Shown here: piece by piece, positions 8,043-14,591 of the stretch | Position numbering within the stretch: position 1 is the stretch's first letter | How the letters are laid out: each line of letters starts with the position of its first letter | From: JAYWDA01 sp043779185 | GTDB lineage: Bacteria; Bdellovibrionota; Bdellovibrionia; Bdellovibrionales; Bdellovibrionaceae | NCBI GenBank assembly: GCA_043779185.1 | Contig: JAYWEQ010000037.1 | Span: 1 to 21,685 of the forward strand | DNA: 21,685 bases | Direction of reading: 5' to 3' | Made by a program: the position numbers and the translations under genes | The notes under the pieces: generated by a model | What the model was told of the DNA's origin: nothing | Seen by the model: only the letters and a program-made list of their open reading frames with translations | Database searches by the model: none

Positions 8043-8858
8043 GTGCAAAGATTTATTGGTGTTTCCCTCAGTGGAGGGAAGGCCGACAAAGCCTGTGTCG
8101 CCGTCGTTGAGTATTTTCCGAAGTTTAAAAAGATTTTTTTGTCGAATATGTTTGAAAGAATTAAAAGCCAAGCCCAAATTTCGGCGGATCTTAAGATTCA
8201 TGAAATCATTGAAAGCTATCAAGGAAAAGTGCAGTCGGTGGCCTGGGATGTGCCGTGGACGCAACCTTTTTGCAATCGTTGTGACTTGCCCTGCCCTGGC
8301 TACGAGGCCTGCCAAGTGGAACACATCCAGTGGATGCGAAAGCACAATCAAGAAGAACAAAAACAAAAAAAGCCAAAAAAACTTTTTACTCCCTACACGG
8401 AACGTCCCGTTGAAATGTATTTAAAAAGTGAAATTGAAGAACCTATGAATGTCGGACCTGCCTTGGGTGCGAATTTAGCTCCCTTATTAGCAAGAGCCTC
8501 ATTTATCGAGCGAAGACTCAACCTTCCCAGTATTGAGGTTTTTCCAAAACTTTCAATCTGGCGGATTGGCAGGGCCTTGAATGTGGGTAAAACCCACTTG
8601 CGTTATCATCGACATTCAACCAGCGGCAATGAAAGTCGGAAAATTATTATTCAGCAGCTCACTCTAAATAAACTGGCTTTTCTTTATGAACAAGATCAGC
8701 GCCTGATGGTTGAAAACAATCACGCCTTCGAAGCTTTTATTTGCGCGTTAACGGGATATTTAAAGGCCACAGGACAAACCGAGCCTCGACCTCCTGATTT
8801 TCCAAGCAACGAGACCTGGATTGAGTTTCCAAAAGAAAAGCTGATCTGGCCTTCGTGA
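8043..8858 (+). CDS. DUF429-like RNase H-fold protein with a Cys4 cluster
   Basis: About 271 residues from the chosen start. It resembles the DUF429 family, predicted RNase H-like nucleases: RFIGVSLSGGKADKACVAVVEY forms the first strands, VAWDVPW (D69) the central acidic strand, IEVFPKLSIW the E.(F/Y)P segment, and NHAFEAFICALTGYL the last helix that normally reads like DA.DA..CA. Right after the central strand sits a cluster CNRCDLPCPGYEAC (C77, C80, C84, C90; C-x2-C-x3-C-x5-C), which suggests zinc or iron-sulfur binding. The start is uncertain. The frame is open from ATG 7974, inside the kinase gene; GTG 8043 was preferred because the domain begins there, with a G-rich GGGGGAA placed rather close. 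It is the last gene of the run that began at 2399. Family is probable; nuclease activity is not shown. Confidence 0.65.
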   Translation: MQRFIGVSLSGGKADKACVAVVEYFPKFKKIFLSNMFERIKSQAQISADLKIHEIIESYQGKVQSVAWDVPWTQPFCNRCDLPCPGYEACQVEHIQWMRKHNQEEQKQKKPKKLFTPYTERPVEMYLKSEIEEPMNVGPALGANLAPLLARASFIERRLNLPSIEVFPKLSIWRIGRALNVGKTHLRYHRHSTSGNESRKIIIQQLTLNKLAFLYEQDQRLMVENNHAFEAFICALTGYLKATGQTEPRPPDFPSNETWIEFPKEKLIWPS

Positions 8859-8880
8859 TGCATGTCGTCCTGTAATCTCG

Positions 8881-8908
8881 TTGAATTTGCTGACCAACAT
8901 CTTAGCAT
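8881..8908 (+). promoter_or_regulatory. Possible sigma70-type promoter of the DUF3015 gene pair
   Basis: TTGAAT at 8881-8886 and TAGCAT at 8903-8908, 16 bases apart, lie in the 87-base gap before the first DUF3015 gene. A strong ribosome site CGGAGG follows at 8935-8940. The hexamers are each four of six matches, so this is only a candidate. Confidence 0.35.
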
Positions 8909-8945
8909 ACGACTAACAATCTGATTTTTCTAAACGGAGGTTTTA

Positions 8946-9419
8946 ATGAAAAAATCAATTTTTATCGCGGGAGCGGTGTTTTGCCTGGGATTCAGTGCCC
9001 AAGCAGAAAAAACAAAGTCTTTGCATGATCAATTCACCGGCCAAGGTTACGGCATGGCAGGCTGCGGAATTGGCTCGGTTATTTTTGGTCAAAAGCCAGG
9101 AATGATCCAGGTTTTTTCAAGCACGACAAATGGTGTTTATAACAATCAGACTTTTGCCATTTCATCGGGCACTTCAAACTGTGGCGAATCCGGAAAATCA
9201 TCGTCGACGCATGAGTTTATTAAAGTCAATAAAATGGCTTTAGAAAAAGAAGCTGTGCGAGGACAGGGCGAAACTTTAGTTTCTTTAGGTCAATTGCTTG
9301 AGTGCAATTCAGAAAGTTTCCCAACGTCTTTGAAAAAAACTTACTCACAAGATTTTCCTCAAGGCGGCGCAACTGATGGTCAGTTTGAAGCTCTTGCGAT
9401 CAAAGCTTGTCTTATCTAG
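8946..9419 (+). CDS. DUF3015 secreted protein, first of a tandem pair
   Basis: A 157-residue exported protein with a Sec signal peptide (lysines at 2-3, hydrophobic stretch 5-17, cleavage likely after AQA at 18-20). The mature part carries the DUF3015 hallmarks: GYGMAGCGIGSVIFG near 34-48, then QTFAISSGTSNC (68-79), and a RGQGETL segment near 105-111 followed by LLEC. Four mature cysteines (C40, C79, C120, C155) match the four in the next gene and probably form two disulfides in the periplasm. The ATG at 8946 follows CGGAGG by five bases. It differs from its neighbour by a longer N-terminal linker (EKTKSLHDQFTGQG) and a different C-terminal region. Function of the family is unknown; in proteobacteria these proteins are small periplasmic or outer-membrane-associated. 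Confidence 0.88.
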   Translation: MKKSIFIAGAVFCLGFSAQAEKTKSLHDQFTGQGYGMAGCGIGSVIFGQKPGMIQVFSSTTNGVYNNQTFAISSGTSNCGESGKSSSTHEFIKVNKMALEKEAVRGQGETLVSLGQLLECNSESFPTSLKKTYSQDFPQGGATDGQFEALAIKACLI

Positions 9420-9438
9420 GCTGAATGAATTCAGCTTT
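9418..9438 (+). repeat. Short inverted repeat between the two DUF3015 genes
   Basis: GCTGAAT at 9420-9426 and ATTCAGC at 9429-9435 form a seven-pair stem around GA, directly after the TAG stop (9417-9419) of the first gene. The stretch after it (TTTAAAAATTT) is not a proper T run, so it is better seen as a processing or stability hairpin, or a weak attenuator, than as a full terminator. Confidence 0.4.
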
Positions 9439-9459
9439 AAAAATTTAAAGGAGATTTAA

Positions 9460-9918
9460 ATGAAAAAACTTTTAGTACTTATGATTTCTTTGGGTGGCAT
9501 GAGCGCATTTGCTGGAAACTATGGCGAAGCCGGTTGTGGCTTGGGTTCTGTGGTGATGGGTAAAGATGGCAACCAGGTCTTGGCCAGCACAACTAACGAC
9601 ACTTCGGGGACTCAAACTTTCGGTATTTCTTCCGGAACTTCAAACTGCGTTGATGGTGGAACTGTTGCCATCAACCGTGAAGTGCCCATGTTTATTGAAG
9701 TGAATCGGATCGCTTTAGCGAAAGATTCAGCTCGTGGACAAGGCGAAACTTTGGCGGGCTTAGCTCAATTGATGGGTTGCCAGGAGCATGCTTTCGGTCA
9801 AGCCATGAAGTCGAACTACGATGCTATTTTTGTAAAGACTAGCATGCAGCCGACGGCGATCCGAACAGGCATTGAAAATATGGTTCAAAAGAATCATACA
9901 CAAGCTTGCGGCGCTTAA
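9460..9918 (+). CDS. DUF3015 secreted protein, second of a tandem pair
   Basis: A 152-residue paralogue of the preceding gene. The signal peptide is MKKLLVLMISLGGMSAFA, with cleavage after position 18. The mature protein starts GNYGEAGCGLGSVVMG and continues with QTFGISSGTSNC (52-63), RGQGETLAGLAQLMGC (92-107) and a C-terminal QACGA. Its four cysteines, C26, C63, C107 and C150, correspond one to one with those of the first copy. The ATG follows AAAGGAG by six bases, and 40 bases separate the two genes, so they are most likely one transcript that ends at the hairpin at 9957-9996. The shared cores and different ends indicate an old duplication with divergence. Function is unknown; a periplasmic, disulfide-stabilised fold is a fair inference. 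Confidence 0.88.
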   Translation: MKKLLVLMISLGGMSAFAGNYGEAGCGLGSVVMGKDGNQVLASTTNDTSGTQTFGISSGTSNCVDGGTVAINREVPMFIEVNRIALAKDSARGQGETLAGLAQLMGCQEHAFGQAMKSNYDAIFVKTSMQPTAIRTGIENMVQKNHTQACGA

Positions 9919-9956
9919 TATCGCTTAAAACTTGATTCCTAATAAGGTTTGAAGTC

Positions 9957-9996
9957 AGATGGGGAACTTATGAAGTTCCCCATTTTTTTTATTTTT
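9957..9996 (+). terminator. Terminator-like hairpin whose loop is the next gene's start codon
   Basis: ATGGGGAACTT (9959-9969) and AAGTTCCCCAT (9973-9983) are perfect inverted repeats of 11 pairs, extendable to 13 with a G-T and an A-T pair (9957-9985). The loop is three bases, ATG at 9970-9972. The right arm runs into T8 (9983-9990), A, T5 (9992-9996). This has every mark of a Rho-independent terminator for the DUF3015 pair. Yet the loop is the start codon, and the left arm GGGGA (9961-9965) the likely ribosome site, of the following gene. Confidence 0.75.
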
Positions 9997-11880
9997 ACGA
10001 TGCTATTTGTTCATGCCCAAGCGGATCTTAAGTCGTCGGCGGCACAAATAAAATCCTGGTCCCAAGCTGAAAAATGGGACGAAGATCTGACCTGGAGAAA
10101 GCTGCTTCATTTTGAACCTACGACCTTCGGTGGTCTTGAAAGCCAAGTGGATGGCGATGATTTCTTTTTTAGTCCCCAGGGAAAAAAAGATCGCAAGGCG
10201 GAACTTGAAGCCACGATTGAAGCTTTTTTCTCACAGGAATTGCAAGCATCAGATCAAGATGAAAAAAAAGTTCCAATGTGTCGTTATCCCGCGCGATTCA
10301 GTTGGCTTAAGAAAAAAGTCGGTTCAAGATCGATTGATTGGCCCGTCCGCCAATGTCCTCGCTTTGAAAAATTTAAAAAAACTTTGATCGGTCCCGGTGT
10401 TTCACTGATTTTTTCAAGCTACTATTTAAATAATCCATCGTCGGCTTTTGGTCATACGTTTTTAAGAATTAATAAAGCCCCTGCCGAAAATGGAAAACGT
10501 TACGAGCTTTTGGATTATGGTCTGAATTACGCAGCCAACAGAGATACCGATAATGGTCTTGTATATGCTTTTAAAGGACTTTTTGGAATGTTCAGCGGAA
10601 CCTTCACAACCACACCATTTTATTATAAAGTCCGCGAGTACAGCAATGCTGAATCCAGGGATTTGTGGGACTACGAATTGAACATCAGCCCAGAAACCGT
10701 CGATCATTTGATCGAACATGTTTGGGAGTTGGGCCCGACGCTGATTAACTACTGGTACCTTTCTGAAAACTGCTCCTATCATATGTTTTCAATCCTCGAA
10801 GCCGCCGATTCAAAGATTGATCTACTGTCACGACTAAAAACTTTTGTGATTCCATCGGATACCGTGCAAGTTTTATGGCAGGTTCCAGGATTAGTAAAAG
10901 CGGTTCATTTTAGACCCTCGATTCGAACAGAGCTTTTGACTCGTGCGCGGGACTTAACAAGCGATGAAGTTGATTTGGTGGTTAAAACAATAAAATTAAA
11001 AAAAGTTCCAGATGAGATCAGTCAGCAATCCCTTAAATCCCAAGTTCGAATTCTTGATACGACAGTTGATTACATCGACTTCAAATATTCCTATGAAATT
11101 CAGGTCGAAGGCGCAGAGATTTTAAAATTTAAAGGCCAAGTCCTTAATCGCCGCAGTCAGATAGATCTTATTTCCGAACCAGTTAAGGTTGATTTACCCA
11201 CTTTGGAAAAACCCCATGAAGCCCATGGCTCGCGCCGTTTAGGAGCTGGATACTTAATGGTGAAAGAAAATGCCAGTCGTTATTTATTGGATTATAAATT
11301 TGCGCTTCATGATCAATTAGATCCAATTCAAGGTTATCCAGAATACGCTCAGATCACTTTTTTTAATTTTCAAGCCAGTTATGTTGAAGTTACTAGGACC
11401 TTGGCATTGGAAGATTGGACTTTGTTTGAGGTGCGCTCAAACACCCCATTTTCAAATCTACAAAATGATTTATCTTGGAATTTTCGCGTGGCCACGGAAA
11501 GAGTCAGAAATGAAAACTGTGATTATTGTCGCTGGTCCGGCGTCACAGGAGGGGCCGGAGGGACTTGGTCCTTGGGGTCTTCGCCCTATGCGCTGCTGTC
11601 TTTGGGCGTAAAAGGGATTTCGGGCCTGCACAGCGAAAATAGCACCCAAATCTGGCTGGGCGCTGGTCCCGAGGTCAGGCTTCGTATTCGCTGGAGCCCA
11701 TATGTTATTTCTATGTTTGAGGCCTGGGAAAGACTTGATCTTCAGGGCTCTGAAAGAGTTTACTTTCAGAGAGGTCTCTCTCATCAGTACTCATTCTCTA
11801 AAGCCAATGGAGTGCGAGTCGGGTATATGGATTACGGATTTGATAAAGCAGGAAGTGTGCAGTTGTTTTCATACTATTAA
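9970..11880 (+). CDS. DUF4105 (Lnb N-terminal periplasmic domain-like) envelope protein
   Basis: A 636-residue exported protein. From ATG 9970 the signal peptide is MKFPIFFIFTMLFVHAQA, cleaved before DLKSS; the frame is open from a TTG at 9949 but that start would put charged residues before the lysine. The DUF4105 domain spans about 140-300: GPGVSLIFSSYYLNNPSSAFGHTF (H162), LLDYGLNYAA, a long aromatic loop with GLFGMFSG and TTPFYYK, then YLSENCSYHMFSILEA (C268, H271). The fixed His and Cys make a papain-like or NlpC-like active site possible, but that is conjecture. The C-terminal 250 residues are beta-rich, with alternating aromatic strands, and end in QLFSYY, which looks like an outer-membrane barrel. 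Expression is probably controlled by the hairpin around its start. Similar proteins are widespread in proteobacteria without a known reaction. Confidence 0.8.
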   Translation: MKFPIFFIFTMLFVHAQADLKSSAAQIKSWSQAEKWDEDLTWRKLLHFEPTTFGGLESQVDGDDFFFSPQGKKDRKAELEATIEAFFSQELQASDQDEKKVPMCRYPARFSWLKKKVGSRSIDWPVRQCPRFEKFKKTLIGPGVSLIFSSYYLNNPSSAFGHTFLRINKAPAENGKRYELLDYGLNYAANRDTDNGLVYAFKGLFGMFSGTFTTTPFYYKVREYSNAESRDLWDYELNISPETVDHLIEHVWELGPTLINYWYLSENCSYHMFSILEAADSKIDLLSRLKTFVIPSDTVQVLWQVPGLVKAVHFRPSIRTELLTRARDLTSDEVDLVVKTIKLKKVPDEISQQSLKSQVRILDTTVDYIDFKYSYEIQVEGAEILKFKGQVLNRRSQIDLISEPVKVDLPTLEKPHEAHGSRRLGAGYLMVKENASRYLLDYKFALHDQLDPIQGYPEYAQITFFNFQASYVEVTRTLALEDWTLFEVRSNTPFSNLQNDLSWNFRVATERVRNENCDYCRWSGVTGGAGGTWSLGSSPYALLSLGVKGISGLHSENSTQIWLGAGPEVRLRIRWSPYVISMFEAWERLDLQGSERVYFQRGLSHQYSFSKANGVRVGYMDYGFDKAGSVQLFSYY

Positions 11881-11900
11881 AATTTTTTAAGGATTTTATT

Positions 11901-12752
11901 TTGAAAAGATTATTTTTAATTTTTTGGATTTTGGCGGCAGGGCTTTTCAGCAGCTCCTGCACTCATCTTTTTTATTATCCATCGAAGCAACTTTATTTTG
12001 ATCCCAAAAAATTTAATCTGTCTCCAAAAGATATCTGGTTCCAAACGGAAGACGGCGAAAAAATTCATGCCTGGCTTTTTGAATCGACCAAAAAGCCAGC
12101 TTTAGGAACAATCTTATTTTTTCATGGTAATGCCGAAAATTTATCCGCGCACTTTATCCACTTATCTTGGCTTCCCGCTGAAGGCTATAATTTCCTTATT
12201 TTTGACTACCCTGGGTATGGTCAGTCCTCAAGCGAAGCTTCGCAAGCGGGCACAGTTCAAGCGGGCCGTGCCGCGATAGAATGGTTGCATCAGTACGACC
12301 CTCAGCCGCTGATTATTTTTGGACAAAGTTTGGGCGGAGCCATTGCTCAGCGCGTGGTGCTTGATAAAAAAGATCAGATTCCCATCAAAGGCGTCGTTTT
12401 AGATAGCACCTTTAATTCGTATCAAGCCATTGCAAGAAAAAAATTATCTTTGTCCTGGATCACTTGGATTTTGCAACCCCTGACTTACGTTTTAGTCAGT
12501 GACAAATGGAAAGCGTCTGAAATTGCAAAGATTTCGCCTGTACCAGTTCTGGTGATTCACGGGCAATCTGATCGTGTCGTAGAGCCAGAAATGGGCGAGC
12601 GCGTTTATGAGCAACTGGGTGAACCCAAACAAATTTGGCGCATCGAAGGGGGACAGCATACGGATGTTTTTTGGTCCCATGAAAAAAAATATCGTCCTCA
12701 GTTTTTAAAATGGTTAGCGGACTTAAATCCACCGGCGACTAATAAAAAATAA
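11901..12752 (+). CDS. Lipoprotein alpha/beta hydrolase (ABHD13/17, BEM46-like)
   Basis: A 283-residue serine hydrolase anchored in the envelope. The N-terminus is a lipoprotein signal with lipobox FSSSC and lipidated C20. The hydrolase landmarks are FFHGNAEN (H75-G76, oxyanion region), FDYPGYGQSS, the nucleophile elbow GQSLGG with S143, the acid D224 in HGQSDRVV and the histidine H253 in EGGQHTDVFW. This is the complete triad of the BEM46/ABHD17 branch, usually esterases or thioesterases; the substrate is unknown. The start is TTG at 11901, with AAGGA seven bases upstream and no better ATG. It follows the DUF4105 gene by 20 bases, so it is likely in the same transcript. Its stop at 12750-12752 lies in a run of TAAAAAA repeats. 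Confidence 0.88.
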   Translation: MKRLFLIFWILAAGLFSSSCTHLFYYPSKQLYFDPKKFNLSPKDIWFQTEDGEKIHAWLFESTKKPALGTILFFHGNAENLSAHFIHLSWLPAEGYNFLIFDYPGYGQSSSEASQAGTVQAGRAAIEWLHQYDPQPLIIFGQSLGGAIAQRVVLDKKDQIPIKGVVLDSTFNSYQAIARKKLSLSWITWILQPLTYVLVSDKWKASEIAKISPVPVLVIHGQSDRVVEPEMGERVYEQLGEPKQIWRIEGGQHTDVFWSHEKKYRPQFLKWLADLNPPATNKK

Positions 12753-12764
12753 AAAATAAAAAAA
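12743..12764 (+). repeat. Triple TAAAAAA tandem repeat at the hydrolase stop / next ribosome site
   Basis: Three heptamers TAAAAAA in a row (12743-12763) plus one more A, ending directly at the ribosome site AGGAG (12764-12768) of the dehydrogenase gene. The hydrolase stop codon TAA is at 12750-12752, within the second repeat. Simple A-rich repeats may slip during replication. Confidence 0.7.
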
Positions 12765-12774
12765 GGAGTTTAAA

Positions 12775-13458
12775 ATGTCTATTGCCATTGTCACCGGAGC
12801 CAACCGCGGGTTAGGGTTTGCAGCCGCTGAAGCCTTAGCTAAGAAAAACTACGAAGTGGTTTTTGCGGCAAGAAAGACAGAAGAACTTGAAAAAAAATTA
12901 GCACCCTTAAAAAAAGAGGGCTTAAAAGTTCAAGCCCTGACTTTAGATGTTTCGGATGAAAACAGTATCAAGAACTTTGTGAAAGATATTACAGCCAAGT
13001 TTTCAAGACTTGATGTTCTGGTTAACAACGCCGGCATCTTTATTGATAATGAAGACCTTCCGATCGCCGAAAAAATTCTTAAAACTTTTAAAACTAATAC
13101 CTTGGGACCTTTTTTACTGACTGAAAGTCTGTGGCCCTTACTGCAGAAATCAAGTGCGGCCCGAGTGGTGAATGTGTCCAGTGGCATGGGTCAACTTTCA
13201 GACATGGGTGGCGGCAGCCCCTCTTACCGAATTTCTAAAACGGCTTTAAATACCGTCACAAAATTATTTTCAAGCCAAGCCGGAGAAAATATTTTAGTGA
13301 ACTCAGTGTGCCCCGGTTGGGTCAAGACAGAGATGGGCGGCAGTGGCGCCACAAGAACGCTTGAACAAGGTATTTCTGGGATTATTTGGGCGGCCACATT
13401 ACCCAATGATGGCCCCAACGGAAGCTTCTTCCGCGATGGAAAAAAGAGGGAATGGTAA
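12775..13458 (+). CDS. Short-chain dehydrogenase/reductase (SDR)
   Basis: A 227-residue cytoplasmic NAD(P)-dependent oxidoreductase of the classical SDR type. The cofactor loop TGANRGLG is at 7-14; an arginine at the end of the second strand (AARKTEELE, 31-39) favours NADP. NNAG at 84-87, the serine in VNVSSGMG (S135 or S136), and Y151 and K155 in SYRISK complete the active site, with N108 in the TNTLGP segment as the fourth residue. The overall pattern, with VNSVCPGWVKTEMGG following, resembles carbonyl reductase (CBR1) relatives. AGGAG lies six bases before the ATG. The gene is the last on this strand before the convergent radical SAM gene, only five bases away. The substrate cannot be named. 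Confidence 0.92.
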   Translation: MSIAIVTGANRGLGFAAAEALAKKNYEVVFAARKTEELEKKLAPLKKEGLKVQALTLDVSDENSIKNFVKDITAKFSRLDVLVNNAGIFIDNEDLPIAEKILKTFKTNTLGPFLLTESLWPLLQKSSAARVVNVSSGMGQLSDMGGGSPSYRISKTALNTVTKLFSSQAGENILVNSVCPGWVKTEMGGSGATRTLEQGISGIIWAATLPNDGPNGSFFRDGKKREW

Positions 13459-13463
13459 ATTGT

Positions 13464-14591
13464 TTAAACTGAGACTTCTTGCAGTTTAGGCAAGGGCCGG
13501 AATAAATCCTTCAGCCCATCAATTTGCATGGGATGGGACTCAAAGCTTGAAATCCAGGACTCTGGAGTTTCCATGCATAAGAATATTCTCCAGGCGGAAT
13601 TGTGGGATTTCAGCTGAGTGATCATAAAATGAAACATCTCTTGGCGAAGGCTTAGGTCATAGCGCATTTTGCCGCCCTCGCTGATAAAAACTTCGGCTGA
13701 AGTCACTAAACTTTTCATCCCAAAACGTTCTCGCATCATGGCTTTTTGTTCAGGTTGAAAGCGCAAGGCACCGACCGAGATGACATTCACTTCTTGAGGG
13801 CTAAAGCGCGTTGCAATTTCTGACGCAAGTTCCGCATAGCTTTGCTTCCATTCAGGATGCCAAATCATGGGATCAATATGGAAAGCAATTTGAAATCCGG
13901 CATCAATACATGCTCGCGCCGCTTGCATTCTAGATTCAAAACTAGCGGTGCCGTGCTCTTCGCGCTGAATAATTAAACGGGGATTGATGGACCAGCTGAC
14001 AACGACATTCCCAGAATGAGGAACATCTAAAAACTGCGCAACTGCGGCCGATTTTGTTTTAAACTCTAGTGTCCACTTGGGATAATTTCTAAAAAAAGAA
14101 ATCAATTCCCGCGAGTAAAGGGTCAACGGATCTAAACTTAAACTATCAATGACTTCGCCAGTTCCGACGCGGAAGGGGGCCTCAGGATTGGCATCTGCCA
14201 TGGCCTTGAGCTCTAAAAGAGCTTGGTCCAAATTAGAATAAATTTTTAAGACCGGCGAATTAAGATAGCTTTGCAAATAACAGTAGGAGCAATTCATATT
14301 GCACTGGGCGCCCAGATTCAAAACATGATAATTACAACAGCTTAAAACCTTTTTCTGGGTAGCGCCTGGGCAGCGTTTAAAAAATTGGCCCTTAAAAGGC
14401 GTTACAAATAAAGTTTTTTTACTTTGATCGAATTGCTCGGGCGTCATCATCCCTGCCCGTTCGGGCCAAGTGGGTTTTTCAATGACTTGAACCTTATCAG
14501 CAGGAAATAGCTTTTGAATTCGCTGGGCAACAGGTGACTCTAACGAGGCTTGGTCGAGGTAAACTTTTTCAAAGTGCTGGATCAGGTTCAT
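13464..14591 (-). CDS. Spore photoproduct lyase-like radical SAM protein
   Basis: A 375-residue radical SAM protein. The cluster motif CNMNCSYC (C97, C101, C104; C-x3-C-x2-C) is followed by YLQSYLNSP, which is the well-known signature of spore photoproduct lyase (SPL) relatives, and a further CC pair (85-86) and C74 lie just before it. The segment RVGTGEVIDSLSLDPLT (141-157) aligns with the SPL stretch that holds the hydrogen-donor cysteine (C140/141 in Bacillus-type SPL), but here an acid, E146, stands in that place. VVVSWSINP at 196-204 resembles the family's SI.P barrel strand. The protein overlaps the unknown gene upstream by 23 bases, with GGAAG before the ATG, so the two are co-made. 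This organism type does not form endospores, so the reaction is probably different from SPL. Radical SAM identity is sure; the substrate is open. Confidence 0.85.
   Translation of the reverse strand: MNLIQHFEKVYLDQASLESPVAQRIQKLFPADKVQVIEKPTWPERAGMMTPEQFDQSKKTLFVTPFKGQFFKRCPGATQKKVLSCCNYHVLNLGAQCNMNCSYCYLQSYLNSPVLKIYSNLDQALLELKAMADANPEAPFRVGTGEVIDSLSLDPLTLYSRELISFFRNYPKWTLEFKTKSAAVAQFLDVPHSGNVVVSWSINPRLIIQREEHGTASFESRMQAARACIDAGFQIAFHIDPMIWHPEWKQSYAELASEIATRFSPQEVNVISVGALRFQPEQKAMMRERFGMKSLVTSAEVFISEGGKMRYDLSLRQEMFHFMITQLKSHNSAWRIFLCMETPESWISSFESHPMQIDGLKDLFRPLPKLQEVSV

Noticed and set aside
7992..8424. Open frames on both strands over the start of the DUF429-like gene
   Set aside because: Neither has family features; the Lys-rich plus-strand one mirrors the coding frame that carries the RNase H-like motifs.
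9438..9450. AT-rich palindrome-like TTTAAAAATTTAAA
   Set aside because: Simple A/T composition next to a ribosome site; no reason to call it a binding site.
13465..13488. Inverted repeat TAAACTG / CAGTTTA at the convergent gene ends
   Set aside because: Only seven weak pairs, a ten-base loop and no T run on either strand; not enough for a terminator call.
13464..14591. Calling the radical SAM gene splB, a true spore photoproduct lyase
   Set aside because: The donor cysteine expected after the cluster seems to be replaced by E146, and the gene context is not that of a spore former, so only an SPL-like call is supported.
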